A stretch of DNA of 64,000 nucleotides from Nitrosomonadales bacterium (GCA_016235045.1 JACRME010000008.1:124001-188000), one strand, 5' to 3'; positions 34,803 through 43,966 are shown, counted from the stretch's first letter. A program made the numbers and translations. Notes: generated by a model not told the origin, from the sequence alone.

Positions 34803-36392
34803 TTATGCGCTTCCCGACAATCTGGCAAGCTTGTCCCAGGCTTGCCGATTAGCCTTGCTGTCGGGCGCTTCTTCAGTCGTGAACTCCACCGAACGCGCCA
34901 GGTCGCGCGCCGATAACGGCTGCTGCCCGGCCTGCAGCATCTCCAGCACCGCCACATCCGCTTCGGAAGCATCGTTACGCCGTTGCCGCAGGCGTTCGCG
35001 CAGTTTGCTGTCGTCCGCATGCAGCGAGGCAATCGCGAACGGCACCGCCAGGCCTTGCGCCAACCGGCAAAACATATCGCGTTCATCCTGCCTGAGGAAG
35101 GCGGCATCCACGATCGCGGTAAACCCTGCAGTAATTATTCCTCCCGCCAGTTCATGCAACCGCGCATAGGTTTGTCTCGTCGCCTCGGGGCTGTAGATGT
35201 TGCCCGCTTGCGGGCGGCTGCTTTCCAGCGCGCCCAAGCCGAACAGGCGTTTGCGCTCGACATCGGAACGGATGCGTATGGCGCCCATCCGTTGCAGCGC
35301 CAGTTGCGAGAAAGTGGTTTTGCCGGAACCGGGCAGGCCGTGGGTGATGATCAAGGCCGGACGGTATTGCCCCAGGCATTGCCGGGCCAGCGCCAGATAC
35401 CGGCGGCAGGCAGCCAACTCCCCGGATTGTGCGTGTCTGGAAATATCCGCTTGTCCGGCCCGAATGGCGCAGACTTTGGCGCGCACCGCGGCCCGATAGG
35501 CCAGATAGAAGCGCAACACCGACAGGCCGCCGTAATCGCCGCCCGCCTCCAGCCAGGCGTTCAACAAGCGCCATGCCTCGCCGGGGTGATCGCGATGCAG
35601 CAGGTCCATCACCGAAAAGGCGATCTCGTCCATCACATCGATCCAGCGCAAAGCAGGATTGAATTCGATGCCGTCGAAAGGAACAAGCTCATCCCCGATC
35701 AGCACGATGTTGCCCAGATGCAGATCGCCGTGGCACTCGCGCACGAATCCCTGCCTGCGGCGTGTCTCGAATATTTCCCTGCAATCGGCAAACTCGGCTT
35801 CGGTGGAGGCTTCCAATGCAGCGATGCTTTCCCGGTCTGCTTTGGCTGTCAGCAGAGCGCGCAACTGTCCGAAGTTTTGCATTGCCGCTGCTTTGACCGA
35901 TGCGGCAGTGCCGAATGAAGAGCCTGCATCGGCTGCGGGCAGGCTGGCGTGAAACCGGGCGATGCCGGCCGCCAGGCGGTCTGTTTGCTGTGCCGATATC
36001 TTGCCGCGCCGAAGCAGATCGCCCATCAAGCCGGCGGAATCGAAGCGGCGCATTTTGACTGCATATTCGAACGCCGGTTGCGCGCCGAATTCCGGCTTTT
36101 CCAGGCTCCCGCCGATGGCAACCGTGTCGAGATAGATGTCGGGCGCTGTGCGCCGGTTGAGCCTGATTTCTTCGCCGCAATAAAACCGCCGCGCGTCCAG
36201 CCTGGTGTAATCCAGAAAACCCAGATCGATCGCCTTCTTGATCTTGTAGGCATAGTCCCCGGCCAGCAGCACCCATGAAATATGCGTTTCGATCAATTGC
36301 ACGGAATGTGCCGCATGCGGGTAGCGGCGTGGATCGCGCAGTGCGGCGATGAGTATTTGCTGCCTGGCGTAATCGTTTTGCGGATCGCTCAT
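34803..36392 (-). CDS. APH-like kinase fused to P-loop ATPase
   Basis: The 529-residue protein joins an aminoglycoside-phosphotransferase-like kinase domain (about 30-330, catalytic HGDLHLGNIV and FDGIEFNPALRW) to a C-terminal P-loop kinase domain (GLPGSGKTT, then SDVERKRLFG and AFLRQDERDMF) like zeta-toxin or polynucleotide-kinase folds. Such fusions are widespread with unknown substrate and often lie in stress loci; resistance to aminoglycosides is not implied. An ATG at 36431 is also open, but the one at 36392 follows a GGGGGC stretch. It is 48 bases after the ClpX-like gene on the same strand. Confidence 0.8.
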   Translation of the reverse strand: MSDPQNDYARQQILIAALRDPRRYPHAAHSVQLIETHISWVLLAGDYAYKIKKAIDLGFLDYTRLDARRFYCGEEIRLNRRTAPDIYLDTVAIGGSLEKPEFGAQPAFEYAVKMRRFDSAGLMGDLLRRGKISAQQTDRLAAGIARFHASLPAADAGSSFGTAASVKAAAMQNFGQLRALLTAKADRESIAALEASTEAEFADCREIFETRRRQGFVRECHGDLHLGNIVLIGDELVPFDGIEFNPALRWIDVMDEIAFSVMDLLHRDHPGEAWRLLNAWLEAGGDYGGLSVLRFYLAYRAAVRAKVCAIRAGQADISRHAQSGELAACRRYLALARQCLGQYRPALIITHGLPGSGKTTFSQLALQRMGAIRIRSDVERKRLFGLGALESSRPQAGNIYSPEATRQTYARLHELAGGIITAGFTAIVDAAFLRQDERDMFCRLAQGLAVPFAIASLHADDSKLRERLRQRRNDASEADVAVLEMLQAGQQPLSARDLARSVEFTTEEAPDSKANRQAWDKLARLSGSA

Positions 36393-36440
36393 TTTGCCCC
36401 CAACGTTGGCGCGATCATGGCTGCCGCTCATGGCCGAACG

Positions 36441-37463
36441 CTATGCTGCGGCGATCAGGATTGGCTCTTCGAACAGGGATTTGATGACAACCTTGCGCGT
36501 TTCCGTCCGGTCGGGAACCTGGTACAGAACCGGCAGCAGCATTTCCTCGAAAATCCCGCGCAGGCTGCGCGCCCCCACCTTGTATTCGAACGCCATTTCG
36601 GCGATCTGGCGGAATACTTCCGGTTCGATGACCAGCTCGACGCCCTCGTCCTTGAGGATTTCGCGGAACTGGTTATAGATCGAATTGCGCGGCTCGATCA
36701 TGATTTTCACCAGCAGCTCCTTGGACAGTTGCTGCAAATTGGCGATCACGGGCAGGCGCCCGGCAAATTCGGGGATCAGCCCGAACTTGAACAGGTCGGT
36801 GGGTTTGACGCGCGAATTCAGGCGGTCGAGGATTTTCTGGTCGTCGCTGTCGCTCACGGAAATGAAGCCGAACGACTGGCTGGCCGCGGTGATGTTTTCC
36901 AGGCCGACGAACGCGCCCGCGCAAATGAACAGGATATTGGTCGTGTCTATGGTTTGCGCGCCCAGCCTGACCGGCGCGCCTTCCATGATTTTCAGCAGGG
37001 CATGCTGCACCCGCTCGCCCGAAGTGCCGCGCTGTTCGCCTTCGGATGCCTTCAGCTTGTCGATTTCGTCGATGAAGACGATGCCGCGCTGGGCCTTGGC
37101 AATATCCCCGGCGGCCTTGTCCAGCAAACGCTGCATCAAGGCCTCGATTTCCTCGTTGACATATTTCGACTGCGCCAGCGAAGTGGCGTTGGCGGTAACA
37201 AAGGGTACGCGCGCGACGCGCGACAAAGTCTCGCACAACAGCGTCTTGCCCGTGCCGGTCGGGCCGATCAGCAGGATGTTGCTCTTGGCGATCTCGACCG
37301 AGTCAAGGCGCTGCTTGCCCAGCTTGCGGTAATGCGAATACAACGCCACGGAAAGCGTTTTTTTGGCCTCATCCTGGCCGACGACATACTGGTTCAGGTA
37401 ATTGGTAATCGCGCTGGGAGTCAGTTTCTGCCCTTGCGTTTGCTGGCTGCTGGAACCATCCAT
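36441..37463 (-). CDS. ClpX-like AAA+ ATPase lacking the zinc-binding domain
   Basis: The 340-residue protein aligns with the ATPase core of ClpX: Walker A GPTGTGKT (67-74), Walker B IVFIDEIDK (128-136), FGLIPEFAGRLPV (227-239) and sensor-2 GARSLRGIFE (298-307). It lacks the N-terminal C4 zinc domain. The pore-1 loop GYVG is KYVN (100-103), the RKH loop is missing (about 11 residues shorter between EG at 161-162 and the TTNILFIC strand), and the ClpP-binding IGF position reads FGF (198-200). Start at 37463 follows CAGGGGTG. It probably remodels specific partners and may not feed ClpP normally. Confidence 0.88.
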   Translation of the reverse strand: MDGSSSQQTQGQKLTPSAITNYLNQYVVGQDEAKKTLSVALYSHYRKLGKQRLDSVEIAKSNILLIGPTGTGKTLLCETLSRVARVPFVTANATSLAQSKYVNEEIEALMQRLLDKAAGDIAKAQRGIVFIDEIDKLKASEGEQRGTSGERVQHALLKIMEGAPVRLGAQTIDTTNILFICAGAFVGLENITAASQSFGFISVSDSDDQKILDRLNSRVKPTDLFKFGLIPEFAGRLPVIANLQQLSKELLVKIMIEPRNSIYNQFREILKDEGVELVIEPEVFRQIAEMAFEYKVGARSLRGIFEEMLLPVLYQVPDRTETRKVVIKSLFEEPILIAAA

Positions 37464-37632
37464 ATTTTTCACCCCTGCTCTGGCATGCCGAAATTGCCCG
37501 CTTCCGCCGCACACTCTACCTTGATGCCGTCCCCTACCGCAAATCGGCATCCGCAAACCCGGGGCGCATCCGGCGTTTTCCGGAGCGGCGCGAACTGATA
37601 TAGTTGCCCCAACCTCCAGCCAGCGCATCGCC

Positions 37633-38007
37633 ATGCCCAAACATACCACTCCCGATCACGCCCGCCTCGACCGCGTCGTGGCCGAAGCACGCCAGCAGCG
37701 CGAATTGCGCGAGGCCGGATACCGCGAGCGTGCCCTCAAACTGTTTCCGTGGATTTGCGGGCGATGCGGGCGCGAATTTTCCGGAGAGCGCCTGCGCGAA
37801 TTGACGGTGCATCACAAAGACCACAATCACGACAACAACCCGGCGGACGGCAGCAACTGGGAGTTGCTCTGCCTGTACTGTCACGACAACGAACACTCGC
37901 GCGTCATGGATGAGGTCGTACGGGACAGAAAATCCGAAGGCCCGGCGGTCGCCACCCATAATCCCTTCGCGGATTTGAAAACGCTGCTCAAGAAGAAAAC
38001 CGAATGA
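37633..38007 (+). CDS. yajD: HNH nuclease family protein YajD
   Basis: The 124-residue protein matches E. coli YajD closely in its core: GYRERALKLFPWICGRCGREF, LRELTVHHKDHNHDNNPADG, SNWELLCLYCHDNEHS and the tail NPFADLKTLLKKK. The HNH fold is seen as two CxxC pairs, the HH and the Asn. It should be a small cytoplasmic metal-dependent nuclease, but no role is established. It is divergent from the ClpX-like gene and convergent with the second diguanylate cyclase. Confidence 0.93.
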   Translation: MPKHTTPDHARLDRVVAEARQQRELREAGYRERALKLFPWICGRCGREFSGERLRELTVHHKDHNHDNNPADGSNWELLCLYCHDNEHSRVMDEVVRDRKSEGPAVATHNPFADLKTLLKKKTE

Positions 38008-38023
38008 ATTGGCAGGCGCCTTT

Positions 38024-39286
38024 CTACCCTATGTCGCGATAAAAGCGGCAGGTGTTCTTTCCGTTCTGTTTCGCCAGGTACATCGCTTTGTCGGCAAACT
38101 CGACCAGCTTCTCCGGGTCGCCGGAGTCATCCGGGAACAGCGAAATACCGATGCTGGCTCCCACCCGGCAATTTTGCCCCTTCAGCTCGAACGGCACCCG
38201 CAACGCCGAAATGATTTTATTGGCCACCAGCGCTGCATTCTCATCCGATCCGATGTTGTCCAGCACCAGGATGAATTCATCCCCGCCAACCCGCGCCACC
38301 GTATCCGATTCCCGAACCGTCTCCCTGAGCCGCTGGGAAACCCCTTTCAGCAGCAGGTCTCCGGCATCGTGCCCCTGGGTGTCGTTGATCTTCTTGAATC
38401 CGTCCAGGTCGAGAAACAGGACGGCCGTTTTGCGCTCAATGCGTTTGGCCAGCGCGATGGAGTGCTGGAGGATATCCAGGAACAGCGCGCGGTTGGGCAG
38501 ATCGGTCAGGTAGTCGTAGTGCGCCAGATGGGCGATCTTCTGTTCGGCCAGTTTGCGCTCGGTGATATCGCGCACGATACCGATAAAGTAGCGATGTCCG
38601 CCCAGCACCATTTCCGACGCCGACAATTCCATGGGAAAGGTGTCGCCGTTTTTCCTGACGGCAGTCACCTCGCGCCCGCGTATGCCCAGTATCCTGGCCT
38701 GGCCGGTTTGCAAATAACGCCCGATATAGCCGTCGTGCGCGCTCCGGTCCGGCTCCGGCATCAACATGCTGAGATTTTTGCCTGTCACTTCCTGTTGCGA
38801 GTATCCGAATATCTGCTCGGCAGCCGGATTGAAGCCCTGGATTTCCCCCGATTCGCTGATCGTGATGATTCCATCCATCACGTTGCTGATAATGGACTGC
38901 AACTGATGCTGGCTCTTCTCGAGATCGCCCTTGATTTGCTTGAGGTTGGTGACCATCTGCCAGAACAACTGCACTTCAAGACCGCTGGCCACCCGTTTGC
39001 CGCCAAATACCTTGAGCGCTTCGTCGGCAATGCTGTCGTCGTGCGACAAGTTGTACACGATGCAATCGGGGTAATCCTTGCAGGCTTGAAGCGCCTTGAT
39101 GGCATCGGTGTAGGTTGGAATCCCGCTTTCCAGTGCCAGCCTGATGCCGGGCGCCTTGGCGTTCGTGTCGGCGATGGCCACGACCTTGACCAGACTATCG
39201 GCCAGGAACATCTCCAGCAACGCGGTGCCCCCGCGCCCGGCGCCAATGATCAAGACCGGGTATCCCGGCGTTTTTTGCAGAGCCAT
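38024..39286 (-). CDS. second Rossmann-PAS-GGDEF diguanylate cyclase (paralogue)
   Basis: This 420-residue protein is collinear with the product of 26659-27939 over its whole length: LIIGAGRGGTALLEMF, VYNLSHDDS, PAS domain, GGDEF (334-338), the LDLDGF metal motif and an RxxD inhibitory site (RESD). About two thirds of positions are the same by eye. Charges in the Rossmann domain and the C-terminal ends differ most. GGGGGAG lies upstream of the ATG. It is expected to make cyclic di-GMP. Sitting 10 kb from its copy, it points to duplication and divergence of a sensor enzyme. Confidence 0.9.
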   Translation of the reverse strand: MALQKTPGYPVLIIGAGRGGTALLEMFLADSLVKVVAIADTNAKAPGIRLALESGIPTYTDAIKALQACKDYPDCIVYNLSHDDSIADEALKVFGGKRVASGLEVQLFWQMVTNLKQIKGDLEKSQHQLQSIISNVMDGIITISESGEIQGFNPAAEQIFGYSQQEVTGKNLSMLMPEPDRSAHDGYIGRYLQTGQARILGIRGREVTAVRKNGDTFPMELSASEMVLGGHRYFIGIVRDITERKLAEQKIAHLAHYDYLTDLPNRALFLDILQHSIALAKRIERKTAVLFLDLDGFKKINDTQGHDAGDLLLKGVSQRLRETVRESDTVARVGGDEFILVLDNIGSDENAALVANKIISALRVPFELKGQNCRVGASIGISLFPDDSGDPEKLVEFADKAMYLAKQNGKNTCRFYRDIG

Positions 39287-39343
39287 GTTCTCCCCCTAGC
39301 AGCCTGCGCAGCGGACAGTTTCGCCGTGCGCATTCTTATTCTT

Positions 39344-40888
39344 CTAATTCGCTCCGCGCTTCGAAAAATCCCCGAGGCGGAAACCCAACCCGTACAGCGC
39401 GGTAAAATACACCGCCACGCCCAACGCCACCAGCCAGGCGAGGTGGACGATGCGCGTCCAGCCGTGGCTGGTGAGCCAGTGTTGTTCGCTGCCCATGCCG
39501 AACCAGAGCGTCAGCCCCAGCGCCAGCAGGGCGATGCACAGCTTGAGAAAGAACTTGCCCCAGCCCGGTTCAGGTTGGTAAATGCCGCGCTTGCGCAGCA
39601 AATGGAACAGGATGGCGGAATTGAAGCAGGCGCCGAGGCCGATGGAAAGCGCCAGCCCGGCGTGGTGCAATTCCAGGCCGAATACGAACAGCAAGTTCAT
39701 CAGTTGCGTGGCGATCAGGGTCGCGATGCCGATCTTGACCGGGGTTTTGATGTCCTGCCGCGCATAGAAGCCGGGCGCCAGCACCTTCACCGCGATAATG
39801 CCGATGAGGCCGATGCTGTAGCCGATCAGGGCATGGCTCGTCTTCAACACATCGACGGCATGGAAGGCGCCGTGCTGGAAAAAGGTCGCCAGCAATGGCA
39901 CGGCGATCATGCCCAGCGCCAAGGCGGCGGGCAGCGTAAGCATGAAGACGAGGCGCAAGCCCCAGTCCAGCAATTTGGAGTATTCCGCCGTGCTGTTGTC
40001 GGCATGGTGTTTGGAAAGCGAAGGCAGCAGGATGGTGCCGAGCGCCGCCCCCAGCAGGCCGGAGGGGAATTCCATCAGGCGGTCCGCGTAATACAGCCAG
40101 GACACGCTGCCCGCCACCAGGAACGAGGCGAAGATGGTGTTGATGATCAGGCTGATCTGCGCGATGGATACGCCGAATACCGCAGGCCCCATCTGCCTGA
40201 TGACGCGCCGCATGCCCTCGTCCTGCAGGCTGAAACGGATGCTCGGCAACATGCCGATCTTTTTCAGGAACGGAATCTGGAACGCAAGCTGAATGAAGCC
40301 AGCAATAAACCAGGCCCAGGCCAGCCCCACGATGGGCTGTTCGAAATTCGGCGCCAGCCACAACGCCCCGCCAATCAGGCAGACGTTCAACAGGATGGGA
40401 GCGACAGCGGGCACCCAGAATTTGTTGTAGGTATTGAGTATGCCGGCCGCCACCGACACCAGCGAGATGAAGAAGATGTAGGGCGAAGTAATGCGCAACA
40501 AATGGACGGTGAGATCGAATTTCTCCGCGTCCTTCGCGAAACCCGGCGCGGTGATATAAATGATCAGCGGCGCGGCAACAATGCCGATGAACGTCACCAC
40601 AAACAGCGCCAGCGCCAGCAGGGTCGTGACATGATCCACCAGCAACTTGGTATCGTCGTGCCCGCGGCGTTTGTTGTATTCGCCGAAAATCGGCACAAAC
40701 GCCTGCGAAAACGCGCCCTCGGCAAACAGGCGGCGCAGCATGTTGGGCAAGCGGGTGGCGATAACGTAGGCATCGTTCGCCATGCCCGCACCGAAAATGC
40801 GCGCAATCAGGATATCGCGCACGAAGGCGAGGATGCGCGAAACCAGGGTCAGGCTGCTGACCGCAGCAAGGGCTTTAAGCAGATTCAT
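39344..40888 (-). CDS. murJ: lipid II flippase MurJ
   Basis: MurJ moves lipid II across the inner membrane for peptidoglycan synthesis. The 514-residue protein has about 14 membrane helices and the family start MNLLKALAAVSSLTLVSRIL, followed by GAGMANDAYVIATRLPNMLRR, FAEGAFSQAFVPIFGEY and the arginines of the central cavity. It stands upstream of the second diguanylate cyclase on the same strand and close to rpsT, its usual neighbour in many proteobacteria. Confidence 0.96.
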   Translation of the reverse strand: MNLLKALAAVSSLTLVSRILAFVRDILIARIFGAGMANDAYVIATRLPNMLRRLFAEGAFSQAFVPIFGEYNKRRGHDDTKLLVDHVTTLLALALFVVTFIGIVAAPLIIYITAPGFAKDAEKFDLTVHLLRITSPYIFFISLVSVAAGILNTYNKFWVPAVAPILLNVCLIGGALWLAPNFEQPIVGLAWAWFIAGFIQLAFQIPFLKKIGMLPSIRFSLQDEGMRRVIRQMGPAVFGVSIAQISLIINTIFASFLVAGSVSWLYYADRLMEFPSGLLGAALGTILLPSLSKHHADNSTAEYSKLLDWGLRLVFMLTLPAALALGMIAVPLLATFFQHGAFHAVDVLKTSHALIGYSIGLIGIIAVKVLAPGFYARQDIKTPVKIGIATLIATQLMNLLFVFGLELHHAGLALSIGLGACFNSAILFHLLRKRGIYQPEPGWGKFFLKLCIALLALGLTLWFGMGSEQHWLTSHGWTRIVHLAWLVALGVAVYFTALYGLGFRLGDFSKRGAN

Positions 40889-40924
40889 TTTTTTGTGAAA
40901 TTGTCGAGTGCACTACTGAAGCCG

Positions 40925-41386
40925 CTACCAGTTGTTATTTTCCGCGGAGCGGCGTTCCGGTACGTACACCGGATGCGCGCCGGTCGACTCGGCATCGCGG
41001 CTGCCGCGCCCGGCGCGCACCAGCAACCGATGCTCGGCGACGAAACGCCTGATTTTCTCGAACGCCTGCTCATCGGCCAGTTGCAGGGAAACGCGCACCA
41101 CGACTGCCGCCACCCCGTCGACCATCACCGGACGCACATAGGAAGAATAAGGCAGACCTTCCGTCCCCGTTGCCGCCAGTGTATTGCACAGTTGCTGCGC
41201 CCACTCCGGCGGCTGGCACAGTTCACCCTCAACGGTGACCCCTTGAACCACAAATTCGGCGACACCTGGCAGCATTCCGTCCAGCCGTTCCAGGCGCCTC
41301 GCCGTTTCGACCGCGAGCACCGGGCAGGCGGAAAAGCCGGCGCAAAAGGCTTGACCACCCGCCCTGTGGGCACCATAGCCCGCCAA
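40925..41386 (-). CDS. hypothetical protein between murJ and rpsT
   Basis: An open frame of 153 codons starts with TTG at 41386; an internal ATG at 41275 would give 116 residues. The C-terminal two thirds look protein-like (LPGVAEFVVQGVTVEGEL, PPEWAQQLCNTLA, LPYSSYVRPVMVDG, FEKIRRFVAEHRLLVRAGRG, HPVYVPERRS), with regular strand-helix alternation. No family is recognised and no good ribosome site precedes either start. It is 36 bases upstream of murJ on the same strand. Confidence 0.5.
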   Translation of the reverse strand: MAGYGAHRAGGQAFCAGFSACPVLAVETARRLERLDGMLPGVAEFVVQGVTVEGELCQPPEWAQQLCNTLAATGTEGLPYSSYVRPVMVDGVAAVVVRVSLQLADEQAFEKIRRFVAEHRLLVRAGRGSRDAESTGAHPVYVPERRSAENNNW

Positions 41387-41487
41387 GCTGTTGGGTTCGC
41401 CCCTGGAAAAAAGGGTTTGCCAAACCTTGCGCTAGCCTCTAGAATGCGCCCCTTTCTGAAAAGCCGAATTCTCAAGGAGTAGTAGTC

Positions 41488-41751
41488 ATGGCAAATAGCG
41501 CACAAGCTAGAAAACGTGCAAGACAAGCAGTCAAGCAGGGCCAGCACAATGCCAGCCTGCGTTCCGAACTGCGTACCGCGATCAAGAAGGTCACCAAGGC
41601 GATCGAAGCCGGCGACAAGGCCGCTGCAAAGGCTGTGTTCCAGGAATCGACCAGCGTGGTGGATTCCATTGCCGACAAGAAAATCGTGCACAAGAACAAG
41701 GCTGCCCGACATAAGAGCCGATTGTCCGCCGCAATCAAGGCGATGGCCTGA
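41488..41751 (+). CDS. rpsT: 30S ribosomal protein S20
   Basis: The 87-residue basic helical protein begins [20 protein letters not shown] and ends [10 protein letters not shown], the usual form of S20, which binds 16S rRNA early in 30S assembly. AAGGAG precedes the start. It is a single-gene transcript, with a strong terminator right after it and divergent from the murJ side. Confidence 0.97.
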   Translation: MANSAQARKRARQAVKQGQHNASLRSELRTAIKKVTKAIEAGDKAAAKAVFQESTSVVDSIADKKIVHKNKAARHKSRLSAAIKAMA

Positions 41752-41778
41752 TTTATTGCAGACGATTAAGTCTGCGAC

Positions 41779-41810
41779 AAAAGGCCGACGAACTGTCGGC
41801 CTTTTTTGTT
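41779..41810 (+). terminator. rho-independent terminator of rpsT
   Basis: The stem AAAGGCCGAC/GTCGGCCTTT with loop GAACT is followed by six Ts, 28 bases after the rpsT stop. Confidence 0.9.
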
Positions 41811-41854
41811 TATAGTTCGAGCATCAGAGATACAACAAGACCGGAAAGCTTGCC

Positions 41855-43030
41855 ATGTCCCATTTGATGAACACCTATGCGAGACAGAATGTCACCTTCA
41901 CCCACGGCGAAGGCGCCTGGCTATGGGACGTCAACGGCAAACGCTACCTGGACGGCTTGTCCGGCATCGCGGTCAACACGCTGGGGCATGCCCACCCGCA
42001 ATTCACCGCCGCCCTTTCCGCCCAGATCGGCAAGCTGATCCACACTTCCAACCTTTACCAGGTACGCGAGCAGGAACTGATCGCCGACAAGCTGTGCGAA
42101 ATTTCCGGCATGCAGGAAGTGTTCCTGTGCAACTCCGGCTGCGAGGCCAACGAAGCCGCGATCAAGCTGGCGCGCATGTACGGCAACCAGCGTGGCATCG
42201 ACACGCCGACCATCATCGTGATGGAAAAGGCCTTCCACGGCCGCACGCTGGCCACCCTCTCCGCCACCGGCAACCGCAAGGTACAGGCCGGCTTTGAGCC
42301 GCTGGTGAAGGGCTTCGTGCGCGTTCCCTACGACGACCTGGAAGCCATCCGCCAAGTCGCGGCCCACACCCCCAATATCGTCGCCGTGCTGGTCGAACCG
42401 ATCCAGGGCGAAGGCGGCATCCGCACGCCCGACATCAGCTACCTGCAAGGCCTGCGCAAGATTTGCGACGAGCACGAGTGGCTGCTGATGCTGGACGAAG
42501 TGCAATGCGGCCTGGGCCGGACCGGCAAATGGTTCGCGTTCCAGCACACCAACATCATGCCGGACGTGATGACCCTGGCCAAAGGCCTGGGCTCCGGCGT
42601 ACCCGTGGGCGCCTGCCTGGCTGCGGGCAAGGCCACCGGCACGTTCAAGCCGGGCAACCACGGCTCGACTTTCGGCGGCAATCCGCTGGCCTCGACTGCC
42701 GCGCTGACCACGCTGAACATCATGGAACAGGACAAGCTGCTGGCCCATACCGCCCAAGTGGGCGGATGGATCAAGGAACAACTGCAAACGCGTCTGGGCG
42801 GTTTGAAAGGCGTGGTCACCGTACGCGGGCAAGGACTGATTCTGGGCATCGAACTCGACAAGCCGTGCGGCGTGCTGGTTGCCAGGGCGCTGGAGCAGGG
42901 CCTGCTCATCAACGTCACCGCCGACAACGTGGTGCGCTTGCTGCCGTCGCTGATCTTCTCGCAGGCCGAAGCGCAACAACTGCTGGATATGCTGTGCCCG
43001 CTGATCACGGAATTCCTGGCCCGGGAGTGA
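41855..43030 (+). CDS. argD: acetylornithine aminotransferase
   Basis: ArgD is a PLP class-III aminotransferase for N-acetylornithine (and often succinyl-DAP) in arginine synthesis. The 391-residue protein has NSGCEANEAAIKLAR, the metal-like PLP segment LMLDEVQCGLGRTGKWFAFQH and the PLP lysine in VMTLAKGLGSGVPVGA. The first ATG (41855) is used; one at 41867 would shorten it by four residues. It begins argD-argF-argG and lies three bases before argF. Confidence 0.95.
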   Translation: MSHLMNTYARQNVTFTHGEGAWLWDVNGKRYLDGLSGIAVNTLGHAHPQFTAALSAQIGKLIHTSNLYQVREQELIADKLCEISGMQEVFLCNSGCEANEAAIKLARMYGNQRGIDTPTIIVMEKAFHGRTLATLSATGNRKVQAGFEPLVKGFVRVPYDDLEAIRQVAAHTPNIVAVLVEPIQGEGGIRTPDISYLQGLRKICDEHEWLLMLDEVQCGLGRTGKWFAFQHTNIMPDVMTLAKGLGSGVPVGACLAAGKATGTFKPGNHGSTFGGNPLASTAALTTLNIMEQDKLLAHTAQVGGWIKEQLQTRLGGLKGVVTVRGQGLILGIELDKPCGVLVARALEQGLLINVTADNVVRLLPSLIFSQAEAQQLLDMLCPLITEFLARE

Positions 43031-43033
43031 GTC

Positions 43034-43963
43034 ATGAGCCGCAAACCCATCAAGCATTTTCTGCAATTCAGGGATTTCACCCGCGAAGAGTTTGAGTACC
43101 TGTTCGAGCGCACCCGCATCATCAAGGAGCGTTTCAAGCGCTACCAGAAATACTGGCCGCTGGAAGACCGCACGCTGGTGATGATCTTCGAGAAGGCCAG
43201 CACGCGCACGCGCCTGTCGTTCGAGGCCGGCATGCACCAGCTCGGCGGTTCGGCCATCTACCTCAACACGCGCGATTCGCAACTGGGCCGCGGCGAGCCG
43301 GTGGAGGACGCCGGGCAAGTCATCTCGCGCATGAGCGACATCGTGATGATCCGCACTTACGAGCAGGACATCATCGAACGGTTTGCCGCCAACTCGCGCG
43401 TGCCAGTGATCAACGGCCTGACCAACGAATATCATCCCTGCCAGGTGCTGGCCGACATCTACACCTACATCGAGCATCGCGGCAGCATCCAGGGCAAGAC
43501 CGTGGCCTGGATCGGCGACTCCAACAACATGTGCAACACCTGGCTGCAGGCTGCCGAGATACTGGATTTCAACGTGCATGTCTCCACCCCGCCCGGCTAC
43601 GAAGTCGAACCGGAACGCGCCGGTCTTTACGGCCACGAGCATTACGAGGAATTCACCGACCCGATGGAGGCTGCCCGCAGTGCGGATTTGGTAACCACCG
43701 ACGTATGGACCTCGATGGGCTACGAGGCCGAGAACGAAGAGCGCATGAAGGCATTCGCCGACTGGCAGGTGGATGCGGACATGATGCGCATCGCGGCCAA
43801 GGATGCCCTGTTCATGCACTGCCTGCCCGCACACCGCGGCGAGGAAGTGGCGGCCGAAGTCATGGACGACCCGCAATCCGTGGTGTGGGATGAAGCGGAG
43901 AACAGGCTGCACGTGCAAAAGGCGCTGATGGAATATCTGCTGCTGGGCAAGATAGACAATTGA
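43034..43963 (+). CDS. argF: ornithine carbamoyltransferase
   Basis: ArgF makes citrulline from ornithine and carbamoyl phosphate. The 309-residue protein has the carbamoyl phosphate motif KASTRTR, the ornithine-side loops NEYHPCQVLAD and DVWTSMGYE, and the catalytic HCLPAHRG. It follows argD with a three-base gap, so the two are cotranslated. A perfect inverted repeat lies between it and argG. Confidence 0.96.
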   Translation: MSRKPIKHFLQFRDFTREEFEYLFERTRIIKERFKRYQKYWPLEDRTLVMIFEKASTRTRLSFEAGMHQLGGSAIYLNTRDSQLGRGEPVEDAGQVISRMSDIVMIRTYEQDIIERFAANSRVPVINGLTNEYHPCQVLADIYTYIEHRGSIQGKTVAWIGDSNNMCNTWLQAAEILDFNVHVSTPPGYEVEPERAGLYGHEHYEEFTDPMEAARSADLVTTDVWTSMGYEAENEERMKAFADWQVDADMMRIAAKDALFMHCLPAHRGEEVAAEVMDDPQSVVWDEAENRLHVQKALMEYLLLGKIDN

Positions 43964-43966
43964 ATG

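Noticed and set aside
34803-36392. Toxin-antitoxin or antibiotic resistance gene
   Set aside because: APH and zeta-like P-loop folds are present, but there is no antitoxin partner and such fusions are common chromosomal proteins without resistance function.
38009-41482. A 1157-codon plus-strand open frame
   Set aside because: It is antisense to the second diguanylate cyclase and murJ, both certain genes; composition is typical of a GC-rich shadow frame.
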